Shown here: one piece after another, positions 9,332 to 16,927 of the stretch
How the letters are laid out: each line of letters begins with the position of its first letter
Numbering within the stretch: position 1 is the first letter of the stretch
DNA from: Clostridia bacterium
Lineage (GTDB): Bacteria; Bacillota; Clostridia; Oscillospirales; Acutalibacteraceae
Length of the DNA: 64,000 nucleotides
Direction: 5' to 3'
NCBI GenBank assembly: GCA_017481575.1
Contig: JAFUPA010000031.1
Location: forward strand, 1-64,000
Notes under the pieces: generated by a model
The model's input: the letters and a program-made list of their open reading frames with translations, nothing else
The model's database searches: none
Told to the model about the DNA's origin: nothing
Program-made: the position numbers and the translations under genes

Positions 9332-10261
9332 TTATCTTGCAATCAATTCTCTGATGTCGTCCTCTGCCGTCATAAGGTCATCAATTATCATACGCTGGTA
9401 TTTTGTAAACCTCTTATGGTCGCAGGAGCGTGACCAGAGGCTCATCGGCACACCGACCTTGTTCATATGATACTTTGCGGTCTGCGGATAAGCAAGAACC
9501 TCAAGGAATGCACAAAGGCAGATAAAATTCTGAACTGACTGTGCTTTCTTTTCGTCCTTGTCGTAATTTTCGCAAAGCCATGCATAAATGTCGGGGTGGA
9601 AGTTTGCCATAATGCCCGAGAAGCCTGCACCTCCGTTTTTGAGTGTATAGAGCAAGGTCTGTGAGTTTGCGTTATAAAGCTTGATTGTTGTACCCTTAAT
9701 CTGCTCGAGACGTCGGTCAAGCTCGTCGGGGTCACAGCAGGTATCCTTAATGAAAGTAAATCTGCCTGTAGAAATGCACCAATCAAGGATTTTCGGAGTA
9801 AGCAATCTCTTGTACGGATAAGGGCACTCGTAGATGCCGATTGCAATATCCTCGGGAAGCTGTGCGAGAAGCTTCTCTGCATTTTTAATCCACACATCAT
9901 CACCGTCATTGTGGAGGTCAAGGCGGTTGCTTACCCAGACGATAGCGTCAACACCTGTTTCAGCGATTGCTGTAAGTTCACGCACCTGTGCGTCCATATC
10001 GTCGGAATTGTGTCCCGATGCAACAACTGAAACGTTCTTGCCGCTCGCCTTAACAGTTTCAACAACCGTTCTTGCAATCTTCACCTTTTCTTCAAGTGAA
10101 AGGTAAATCATTTCGCTTGACTGGCAAACTGCAAAAATGCCTGTACAGCCGTTTTCGATGTACCAGTTTGTAATGTTTTTAACAGCCTCGTAGTCAACTG
10201 TGTTGTCGTCGTGATACGGGGTTATCATTGTAGGAAATGTGCCGAAGTTGATATCTTTCAT
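9332..10261 (-). CDS. DHDPS/N-acetylneuraminate lyase family protein, divergent substrate loop
   Basis: A 309-aa (beta/alpha)8 class I aldolase-family protein. The Schiff-base lysine is visible in FTFIKDTCCD (near 175), and the YxxP tyrosine in IGIYECPYPYKR (near 146). The usual pyruvate-carboxylate loop GTTGE reads CQSSE here (near residue 47), so it is unlikely to be the housekeeping DapA. Members with altered loops act on sugar acids, sialic acid or hydroxyproline derivatives. It begins 15 bases after the UDP-sugar epimerase stop and shares its operon, in a neighbourhood of glycan genes. A sugar-acid lyase role is inference only. Confidence 0.8.
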   Translation of the reverse strand: MKDINFGTFPTMITPYHDDNTVDYEAVKNITNWYIENGCTGIFAVCQSSEMIYLSLEEKVKIARTVVETVKASGKNVSVVASGHNSDDMDAQVRELTAIAETGVDAIVWVSNRLDLHNDGDDVWIKNAEKLLAQLPEDIAIGIYECPYPYKRLLTPKILDWCISTGRFTFIKDTCCDPDELDRRLEQIKGTTIKLYNANSQTLLYTLKNGGAGFSGIMANFHPDIYAWLCENYDKDEKKAQSVQNFICLCAFLEVLAYPQTAKYHMNKVGVPMSLWSRSCDHKRFTKYQRMIIDDLMTAEDDIRELIAR

Positions 10262-10276
10262 TTTAAACTACCTCTT

Positions 10277-11281
10277 TTATATTTTATAATATTCTTTATA
10301 CCATTCAACAAACCTGCCGAGTCCCTCTTCGATTGAAGTGGACGGCTTGAAGCCGTACTTTTCCACAAGAGGATTAACATCTGCGTAGGTCTGATAAACA
10401 TCACCGGGTTGCATGGGTAAAAATTCCTTTTTCGCCTCTTTGCCGAGTGCCTTTTCAAGTGTTTCGATAAAGTACATCAGCTTTTCGGGCGAATTGTTAC
10501 CGATATTGTAAACCGTCGCTCTGTCGCCGTTTTCGTCCTCTTCGGGCGGATTGCAGAGCATATTTTCAATTCCCTTAACAATGTCGTCAATGTAAGTGAA
10601 GTCACGGTACATATCGCCGTTATTGAAAATCTTTATGGTTTCACCCTTCATAATCTTGTTGGTGAAGCCGAAATAAGCCATATCAGGTCTGCCGAACGGG
10701 CCGTAAACAGTAAAGAAACGAAGTCCCGTTGACGGAATACCGTAAAGGTGGCTGTAGGTGTAAGCCATAAGCTCATTCGACTTCTTTGTAGCCGCATAGA
10801 GTGAAATCGGCTTGCTGACATCGTCATCGGTTGAAAACGGAGTTTTTTGCTGATTGCCGTAAACCGAGCTTGACGAAGCGTAAAGCAGATGCTCAACAGG
10901 GTTGTGGCGACAGGCTTCAAGAATGTTAAAAAAGCCGATAACATTCGACTCAATATAAGCCTGCGGATTGTCGATTGAATATCTTACGCCTGCCTGTGCG
11001 GCAAGGTTTACAACGATGTCAAATTTATTATCCGCAAAAAGCTTGTCCACAACGTCTTTGTCGGCAAGGTTGCCTTTTACAAAAGTGAAGTTACTGAATT
11101 TGTTTAAAATATCAAGTCGGGCATACTTAAGGTTCACGTCGTAGTAGTCGTTAATATTGTCAAAGCCGACAACCGTTACACCCTCCGAAAGCAATTTTTT
11201 GCTTAAATGAAAGCCGATGAAGCCTGCGGCACCCGTAACAAGAATTTTTTTAGATGTATCAAGAGATTTATAGGAAGTCAT
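10277..11281 (-). CDS. NAD-dependent epimerase, UDP-glucuronate 4-epimerase type
   Basis: A 334-aa extended short-chain dehydrogenase/reductase. It shows the NAD-binding ILVTGAAGFIGFHL (about 13-26) and the catalytic YAATKKSNE (YxxxK). SGL-type features such as GLRFFTVYGPFGRPDMA are as in UDP-glucuronate 4-epimerases (CapI/WbpP-like). The product would be UDP-galacturonate or a related UDP-sugar for surface polysaccharide synthesis. GGAGG lies 6 bases before the ATG. It is the first gene of a pair with the DHDPS-family gene. Substrate prediction within this family is only approximate. Confidence 0.88.
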   Translation of the reverse strand: MTSYKSLDTSKKILVTGAAGFIGFHLSKKLLSEGVTVVGFDNINDYYDVNLKYARLDILNKFSNFTFVKGNLADKDVVDKLFADNKFDIVVNLAAQAGVRYSIDNPQAYIESNVIGFFNILEACRHNPVEHLLYASSSSVYGNQQKTPFSTDDDVSKPISLYAATKKSNELMAYTYSHLYGIPSTGLRFFTVYGPFGRPDMAYFGFTNKIMKGETIKIFNNGDMYRDFTYIDDIVKGIENMLCNPPEEDENGDRATVYNIGNNSPEKLMYFIETLEKALGKEAKKEFLPMQPGDVYQTYADVNPLVEKYGFKPSTSIEEGLGRFVEWYKEYYKI

Positions 11282-11332
11282 AGCAATCCTCCATTCTCTG
11301 TTATTATATTACACACACATTATAAAATCAAG

Positions 11333-11362
11333 AAAACCTGCAGAAAAATTCCTGCAGGTTTT
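11333..11362 (-). terminator. Terminator after the exchanger gene
   Basis: AAAACCTGCAG and CTGCAGGTTTT form an 11-bp stem with an 8-base loop, just downstream of the CaCA-family gene stop. The minus strand continues TTTTCTTG. Confidence 0.7.
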
Positions 11363-11366
11363 AAAA

Positions 11367-12404
11367 TTAAATATTAAACAAAGAAAGATACTTCTCAAGT
11401 CCCACGCTGACGATGGCAAGGTAAACAAGATAAACCAAAAGAAGCACTACACCCTGCCAACGGTAGAATTTTTTTGCAAGCACGGTCGGGACAAGTGCAA
11501 TGAGCGACACAAGAATACAAACAGGGAAATCAAGATAAATATTCTGTGCCGAAACAGGAAGCGTATCGCCGTAAATGAACGAGCAAAGCGGCAGAATGAA
11601 TGCGGTGTCAATTATGTTTGCACCGATAACATTGCCGACAGACATTGTTGGCTGTTTTTTCACAATTGCGGAAATTGCCGTAACAAGTTCAGGAAGTGAA
11701 GTACCGATTGCAAGCATTGTTACACCGACAATTGATTCCGAAACACCCCAGCTTCGTGCGATTTCGCCGCCGCCTTTAACGAGAAGCTGTGAACCGCCCA
11801 CAAGACAAATACCGCCGAGCGCGGTTGACAGAATATTTTTGGTCACTGTCTTTTTGTCCACCTGCGGCAAATCGTAGTCGCTGTCGTCGTCGAGTGAATC
11901 ACTCTTTGAGCTTTTGAAATTTTCAACAATATAAGCAACAAAAATTGCAAGCAAGAAAATTGCACCCTTGGTTGAAAGTGAGCCGAATCTCGTAAGAACA
12001 AGAAGTGCAACAAGCGAAACACCGAGCAAAACTGACTTGCGTGAAAACTTTTTGCGGTCAATTTCTGTTGGCATAAAAATTATGCCGATTCCCATTATCA
12101 TCGCTGTGTTACAGATAACGGAGCCAACACCGTTACCGATAGCCATACCGACCCTATCCTGCGATGCGGCAACAAAATCTCCGACACCTTCCATAAGAAT
12201 CGAATGACCCTCAACTGCCGCAATTGAAGAAACAATTATTTCCGGTAAGCTCGTCGCAAAGCTTACTATCGTAGCACCGACAATAAACTTTGGAATTCCT
12301 GTTACTTCTGCAATCCATGATGCACCGTCAACAAACCAATCGCCGCCTTTTATAACAAGCACAACACCAACTGCAAACAAGGCGTACATTATTACGGTTT
12401 CCAT
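11367..12404 (-). CDS. Calcium/sodium antiporter (CaCA family, YrbG-like)
   Basis: An integral membrane exchanger of 345 aa, with two homologous halves of about five helices. Each half carries the alpha-repeat signature: ATIVSFATSLPEIIVS in the first and TMLAIGTSLPELVTA in the second, where the acidic residue binds the cation. Homologues exchange Ca2+ for Na+ or K+ across the cytoplasmic membrane. An acidic cytoplasmic loop (SKSDSLDDDSDYD) separates the halves. The ATG at 12404 is preferred over the longer frame because GAGGTG precedes it and homology starts there. It is divergent from the iron-ADH-like gene with a short shared upstream region. Confidence 0.9.
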   Translation of the reverse strand: METVIMYALFAVGVVLVIKGGDWFVDGASWIAEVTGIPKFIVGATIVSFATSLPEIIVSSIAAVEGHSILMEGVGDFVAASQDRVGMAIGNGVGSVICNTAMIMGIGIIFMPTEIDRKKFSRKSVLLGVSLVALLVLTRFGSLSTKGAIFLLAIFVAYIVENFKSSKSDSLDDDSDYDLPQVDKKTVTKNILSTALGGICLVGGSQLLVKGGGEIARSWGVSESIVGVTMLAIGTSLPELVTAISAIVKKQPTMSVGNVIGANIIDTAFILPLCSFIYGDTLPVSAQNIYLDFPVCILVSLIALVPTVLAKKFYRWQGVVLLLVYLVYLAIVSVGLEKYLSLFNI

Positions 12405-12474
12405 ATCTTCACCTCGAAAAATATGGGTATATCCGAACGTATGATACCAATAATAAAACAAAGGAGTGTTGGAT

Positions 12475-13494
12475 ATGCCCGAAATTTACCTTCCCGAAAA
12501 AATAATTTTCGGCAAAGATAAAATAAAAGAGTTCCGCCCCGAGAGTTGTGAACACGCTATACTTATATGTGACAGCGACATTTTTCAAAACCGAGGCTTC
12601 CTCGAAACCATAAAAACTAAAAGCACGAAGATAATATCACACGTTAGTGTAGTTGTCAACCAAAATATTTTTGAGCTTTACAATGCCGCTACAGAGGTAT
12701 TTTTCGCAAAAGAGGCTGATTTAATCATTGCGGCAGGCAGTGCGGCGGCAATTGACTGCGGTATGCTGCTGTCGTACGAAAGCAAGGCAAAATTTGCCGC
12801 CATCCCCTGTTGCGGTACGTGCGGAATGACGGATTTTGAAAGCGGTGAATATTACTCTTACCGCCACTCGCCAAGCACGCTGTTGCTTGACCCGTGCATT
12901 ATAAGATGTGTGCCGTCGGGTATGGTTGCTTATGACGGGTTGGCAAGCTTTGCGTATGCGATTGACACGCTCGAAAACAGCGATAATATCATAACCAAAA
13001 CCTTTGCAGTTCAGGGTGCTGTCGGAATTCTTGAAAATCTTATCCCGGCTTACCGTGGAGATATCGGAGCGCTTGAAAGGCTGATGTATGCGATGTATTT
13101 TGCAGTTGCCGCACACCGCAACGGTGCAGACCTGGAGAACTCGGATTTGAGTAAGGTCAGCAAGTTTTTTGCCGAATTCGGTTACCCGAGATCGTCTGTA
13201 TGTGCCCTGATTGTGCCGAACATTATGGAAAGCCGTGAGCACGAAATGAGAGAAAGCCTTTTTGAAATTGCAATGCGTACAGGGATTGCACACGAGGACG
13301 ATGACCCCGCCTTTGTCGCAACAAGGCTTATTGACGAGATAAGGAAAATTCAGGCATCCGTCGGCATTCCCCGTGCCGTTTCAGGCTTCGGACTGAACGA
13401 AAGCGAGTATCAGACGAAGAAAAGCAACACAACCGTCCCCGATGATTTGCTCGACCTGTGCTATTACGGAAGCTTTAAGTTTTTGAAAATGTGA
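12475..13494 (+). CDS. Iron-containing alcohol dehydrogenase-like protein, metal site lost
   Basis: A 339-aa protein with the dehydroquinate synthase/Fe-ADH fold. It has an N-terminal PEIYLPEKIIFGKDKI strand and a nucleotide-binding region, LIIAAGSAAAIDCGMLL, in place of the usual GGGSxxDxAK. AIPCCGTCGMTDFESG follows, then DPCIIRCVPSGMVAYDGL. The family binds Fe/Zn through one Asp and three His; the Asp survives in AYDGLASFAY, but the partner His positions read Ser/Tyr, Phe and Arg. It may be a catalytically altered relative or a glycerol-phosphate-dehydrogenase-like enzyme. The start is the ATG at 12475, with AAGGAG 8 bases upstream. An upstream GTG overlaps that site and was rejected. Confidence 0.7.
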   Translation: MPEIYLPEKIIFGKDKIKEFRPESCEHAILICDSDIFQNRGFLETIKTKSTKIISHVSVVVNQNIFELYNAATEVFFAKEADLIIAAGSAAAIDCGMLLSYESKAKFAAIPCCGTCGMTDFESGEYYSYRHSPSTLLLDPCIIRCVPSGMVAYDGLASFAYAIDTLENSDNIITKTFAVQGAVGILENLIPAYRGDIGALERLMYAMYFAVAAHRNGADLENSDLSKVSKFFAEFGYPRSSVCALIVPNIMESREHEMRESLFEIAMRTGIAHEDDDPAFVATRLIDEIRKIQASVGIPRAVSGFGLNESEYQTKKSNTTVPDDLLDLCYYGSFKFLKM

Positions 13495-13500
13495 AAGGTT

Positions 13501-13534
13501 AAGCCGTAACAGAACACTTGTTTTGCTACGGCTT
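13501..13534 (+). terminator. Terminator of the Fe-ADH-like gene
   Basis: The arms AAGCCGTA and TACGGCTT continue inward through CAGAACA/TGTTTTG with one mismatch, and are followed by T-rich sequence. The outer arms are shared with the mfd terminator at 41263-41296. Confidence 0.75.
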
Positions 13535-13578
13535 TTGAGTTAGTTTTTTAATAACAAACATAATTTTTATCAGTTAAA

Positions 13579-14127
13579 TCATTTGTTCAAAAATTTTGCG
13601 ATATTATCAATGTCCATTATCGCTTCATTATCTTCTTTTGCAGACAGCTCATTTGTTTTAAAACTGCCAACCAAAGGATAAATCTCTTTTACATTGATAT
13701 GTGACATTATAGTGCAGGCGGTTTTGTAAGCATCTTCCGCATTTCCGTCACCACCACCGACAAGTATCACCGCACCTTTTTTAGCTTTAATTTCAATATT
13801 TTGCTTACGAAAATATTTTGCAGCAAAATATGTTTGAAATCGGCTGCAAACATCAAGCATTTTGCCTGTAAGCTGTGAGAAATAAATCGGAGAAGCAATT
13901 ACAATATTATCACAATTTTCAATATAATCATTTATTTCAGCAAATCCATCGTTGAGTGAACAACCGTCGTTATCCCAACAGTAACGGCAATCAACACAGG
14001 GAGAAACATCAGAATAATAAGTATCGATAATTTTAAACTCACCGTTTAATTGTTCAGTTAGTTTTTCTATCAAGCTGATAGTATCCCCATTCTTTCGAGG
14101 AGAACCGTTCAAGATTAGAGTTTTCAT
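13579..14127 (-). CDS. Flavodoxin-fold NAD(P)H-dependent FMN reductase
   Basis: A 182-aa flavoprotein beginning MKTLILNGSPRKNGDTISL, the phosphate-binding loop of NADPH-dependent FMN reductases and iron-sulfur flavoproteins. The cysteine cluster SPCVDCRYCWDNDGC (about 42-56) matches the Fe-S flavoprotein subfamily, and IASPIYFSQLTGKMLDVCSR is the FMN-contacting loop. It probably shuttles electrons or reduces quinones or small molecules in the cytoplasm. A good AGGAG lies before the ATG. It is transcribed toward deoB but is functionally unrelated, and its physiological substrate is unknown. Confidence 0.85.
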   Translation of the reverse strand: MKTLILNGSPRKNGDTISLIEKLTEQLNGEFKIIDTYYSDVSPCVDCRYCWDNDGCSLNDGFAEINDYIENCDNIVIASPIYFSQLTGKMLDVCSRFQTYFAAKYFRKQNIEIKAKKGAVILVGGGDGNAEDAYKTACTIMSHINVKEIYPLVGSFKTNELSAKEDNEAIMDIDNIAKFLNK

Positions 14128-14165
14128 AAAATCTCCTATATCGTGAAAAATATATTTGCCAAATT

Positions 14166-15329
14166 CTACTTTAAAATCTCATTCAAAAGCGACTTCCCGT
14201 CGCAGTCGAATTCCACGCCGAGGTAATCGGCGACGGTGGCGGCGATGTCGGCAAAGGTATCACGTGTGCCGAGGTTTGCGAGTTTTATATTTTTACCGTA
14301 AATGATGAGCGGTGTGTATTCACGTGTGTGGTCGGTGTGGCTGTCGCCTGGGTCACAGCCGTGGTCGGCGGTAATCATCAGCACATCGTCGGGCTTCATT
14401 TCCTTTATAAAATCTGCCAGCCATTTATCAAAATCCGCAAACGCTTTTGCATATCCGTCAACATCTTGACGGTGACCGTAAAGCATATCGTAATCGACCA
14501 GGTTTATAAAACACAAGCCTTCAAAGTCCTTCCCGAGTGCTTTGAGGGCTTCGTTCATTCCCTCTTCATTCGAGTGGGTGAAAATGCAGTCGGTCACGCC
14601 CTTGCCTGCAAAAATGTCACTTATCTTGCCGACGGCATAAACAGTTTTTGAGTTTTCCTTGAGTGCATCAAGGAGTGTCGGCTTCGGTGGCTCGAGTGAA
14701 AAATCGTGGCGGTTTGCGGTGCGCTTGAAGTCGGGATATTCGCCATCAAACGGACGTGCAATCACCCTGCCCACGGCATTTTTGCCACAGAGAATTTTCC
14801 GTGCAATTCTGCAATATTCATACAGCGTTTCGGGCGGCACAACTGCCTCGTGTGCGGCAATCTGAAAGACGCTGTCGGCAGATGTGTAGACAATAAGGTC
14901 GCCTGTTTCAACGTGAGCTTTGCCGTAATCACGGATAACGTCCGTACCCGAATACGGCTTGTTGCAAAGCACTCCTCTGCCCGTCTGCTTTGAAAACTCA
15001 TCAAGAATTTCCTGCGGAAATCCGTCGGGATAAGTCGGGAGCGGTGAAGCGGAAACAATACCTGCAATCTCCCAATGTCCGATTGTTGTGTCTTTACCCT
15101 TTGATTTTTCGGTCATTCGGGCAACGGCGGCAAGCGGTGCATCGTTTTCGGGCAGATAATCTACACCGTCAATGTTACCGAGACCGAGCTTACATATATT
15201 TTCAGCCGAGAAAAATCGGGAATCTGATATTCTTTTTAAGGTGTTGCAGTCCTTGTCCCCGAAGTCCGCACAGTCGGGCATTTCGCCAATACCGCAGGAG
15301 TCAAGAACAAAAAGAAAAACTCGTTTCAT
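14166..15329 (-). CDS. deoB: Phosphopentomutase
   Basis: Converts (deoxy)ribose 1-phosphate to (deoxy)ribose 5-phosphate in nucleoside salvage. The 387-aa protein has the alkaline-phosphatase-superfamily metal site: KRVFLFVLDSCGIGEMPDC at the start and MITADHGCDPGDSHTDHTRE near 330-350. The substrate loop GKDTTIGHWEIAG holds the phosphorylated Thr. The start is the ATG at 15329, because it opens the conserved MKRVFL; a longer frame adds MRRI without support. The gene stands alone here, without deoC or a nucleoside phosphorylase nearby. Confidence 0.96.
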   Translation of the reverse strand: MKRVFLFVLDSCGIGEMPDCADFGDKDCNTLKRISDSRFFSAENICKLGLGNIDGVDYLPENDAPLAAVARMTEKSKGKDTTIGHWEIAGIVSASPLPTYPDGFPQEILDEFSKQTGRGVLCNKPYSGTDVIRDYGKAHVETGDLIVYTSADSVFQIAAHEAVVPPETLYEYCRIARKILCGKNAVGRVIARPFDGEYPDFKRTANRHDFSLEPPKPTLLDALKENSKTVYAVGKISDIFAGKGVTDCIFTHSNEEGMNEALKALGKDFEGLCFINLVDYDMLYGHRQDVDGYAKAFADFDKWLADFIKEMKPDDVLMITADHGCDPGDSHTDHTREYTPLIIYGKNIKLANLGTRDTFADIAATVADYLGVEFDCDGKSLLNEILK

Positions 15330-15390
15330 AATGCGCCTCATAAAAAATCATTGTAATTTGATTATACTAAAAGTCAACGGCGAATGTCAA

Positions 15391-15419
15391 TTGACATCCC
15401 CAACCAATTATAATATAAT
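15391..15419 (+). promoter_or_regulatory. Promoter of the GH5 gene
   Basis: TTGACA (15391-15396) and TATAAT (15414-15419) are separated by exactly 17 bases, a near-consensus sigma-A promoter. It is followed by AAGGAG at 15438-15443 for the GTG start at 15452. Confidence 0.8.
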
Positions 15420-15451
15420 TGAAATGTAAAATTTTACAAGGAGTGGATTTT

Positions 15452-16708
15452 GTGAAAAATACTTTTAAAGCACTTTTATCCTTGATGCTCGCAATCATCA
15501 CCGCTTTTTCGGTTTGTTCCGTGGGATTTTCGGCTGAAACCGCAGATGAGGTAACAGGCTTTACCGATGAGGACTTTTTGACCGCAAAGGGCAGAAACCT
15601 TGTTAACCGCAACGGCGAAAAGGTACAGCTTAAGGGTGTCAACCTCGGCTCGTGGATGATCTGGGAGGATTGGCTCAGTCCTTACGAAGAGGCAACCGAC
15701 CATTACTCCGTGCTCACAACGCTTGAAGAACGCTTCGGCAGAGAAAAGGCTTATGAGCTTTTTAATACCTATATGGACAACTGGATTACAGAATACGACC
15801 TTGACGAAATTAAGTCAATGGGCTTTAACTGTGTGCGTGTTCCGTTCTGGTTCAGAAATTTCTATTATGACGACAACGGCACAAAAATCCTTGACGAAAA
15901 CGGCGAATGGGATTTCTCACGCCTTGAGTGGGTCGTTGAGGAATGTTCAGAGCGTGAGCTTTATGTTATCCTTGATATGCACGGTGCTGTCGGCTACCAC
16001 AGCGATGCTCCGCACAGCGGCAAGGGCTACTCCTGCGGCTACTATGAGGACACCGAGCAGGGCGAAAGATACCGTGAGTTGACAGACGAATTGTGGTCTG
16101 CTATTGCTGAAAAATTTGTCGGCAACCCTGCTGTTGCAATGTACGACCTTCTTAACGAGCCGATGTGCGACGTTGATGCAGGCGAGCTTGAGAGAAGAAA
16201 GAACAACACAATGGCTTACTCTCGTCTTTACGATGCAGTAAGAGCTGTTGATGAAGACCACGTTATCACAATGGAATGTATCTGGACAGCCTTTGCACTT
16301 CCGCAGGCTTGGACAAAGGGTTGGGACAACGTTGTTTATCAGGTGCATTTCTACAACAACTCCAACTTTATTTTCAATCTTTTTGCATTCTTTACAAAGT
16401 GGATTTATTTCGATGTTCCGATGTTTATGGGCGAGTTCTATCCCCACCAGAGAACAACCTGGGAAAACTGCTTTAAAACACTCAACAAGCAGAATTACAG
16501 CTGGTGCTTGTGGACATACAAGGCAACGGGTCACGGAATGTGGAGCTCTGACTGGTGCTTAAGAGGCAGTAAGGACGGCTTCCACAGAGCAAAGGTGCAG
16601 ACTGACTCATACGAAGAAATTGCACGCAAATGGGGCGAATGTATCCGCACAGAAAACGGCTTCCAGGATACCGGTCACTATGAGAATAATGTAAAAGGTA
16701 ATCTTTAA
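15452..16708 (+). CDS. Secreted GH5 family glycoside hydrolase
   Basis: A 418-aa secreted (beta/alpha)8 hydrolase. A signal peptide (about residues 1-28, ending GFSAE) precedes the GH5 barrel. The barrel opens LKGVNLGSWMIWEDWLSP, has MYDLLNEPM with the acid/base Glu, and FMGEFYP with the nucleophile Glu. The form resembles GH5 exo-beta-glucanases and related enzymes on beta-linked glycans. There is no binding module or dockerin. The GTG at 15452 is chosen because AAGGAG is 8 bases upstream and the hydrophobic signal follows directly. It precedes a GPH-type sugar symporter gene with its own promoter, suggesting linked degradation and uptake. Confidence 0.92.
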   Translation: MKNTFKALLSLMLAIITAFSVCSVGFSAETADEVTGFTDEDFLTAKGRNLVNRNGEKVQLKGVNLGSWMIWEDWLSPYEEATDHYSVLTTLEERFGREKAYELFNTYMDNWITEYDLDEIKSMGFNCVRVPFWFRNFYYDDNGTKILDENGEWDFSRLEWVVEECSERELYVILDMHGAVGYHSDAPHSGKGYSCGYYEDTEQGERYRELTDELWSAIAEKFVGNPAVAMYDLLNEPMCDVDAGELERRKNNTMAYSRLYDAVRAVDEDHVITMECIWTAFALPQAWTKGWDNVVYQVHFYNNSNFIFNLFAFFTKWIYFDVPMFMGEFYPHQRTTWENCFKTLNKQNYSWCLWTYKATGHGMWSSDWCLRGSKDGFHRAKVQTDSYEEIARKWGECIRTENGFQDTGHYENNVKGNL

Positions 16709-16739
16709 TCAGCAAAATATTCAAATTATGTAAACTCAC

Positions 16740-16776
16740 AATGACACTTTCACTCCTCGAAAGTGTCATTTTTTTA
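16740..16776 (+). terminator. Terminator of the GH5 gene
   Basis: A perfect 12-bp stem (AATGACACTTTC / GAAAGTGTCATT) with a 7-base loop is followed by a run of T. Confidence 0.9.
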
Positions 16777-16830
16777 TTTGCAGAATGTATCCACATGGAT
16801 TTTTTGTTATCGTTAAAAAGAAGACAATCA

Positions 16831-16860
16831 TTGACATTACAGGTAATAATAGTATAGAAT
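16831..16860 (+). promoter_or_regulatory. Promoter of the GPH symporter gene
   Basis: TTGACA (16831-16836) and TAGAAT (16855-16860) are 18 bases apart. Transcription would start near 16867, upstream of the 23-bp palindrome. Confidence 0.7.
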
Positions 16861-16887
16861 AGGGAAAAAACACATCACTATTTTTGT

Positions 16888-16910
16888 AACTGTCGATTAA
16901 ATCGGCAGTT
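16888..16910. promoter_or_regulatory. 23-bp palindrome between promoter and GPH symporter start
   Basis: Two 11-bp arms (AACTGTCGATT / AATCGGCAGTT) are separated by one base, with one mismatch. The near-zero loop makes it a better operator than an RNA hairpin. It lies about 20 bases downstream of the predicted transcription start, where a repressor could block elongation. LacI-family regulators of sugar genes use palindromes of this size, but no regulator gene is adjacent. Confidence 0.5.
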
Positions 16911-16927
16911 GCTCAGGAGTAACTATT

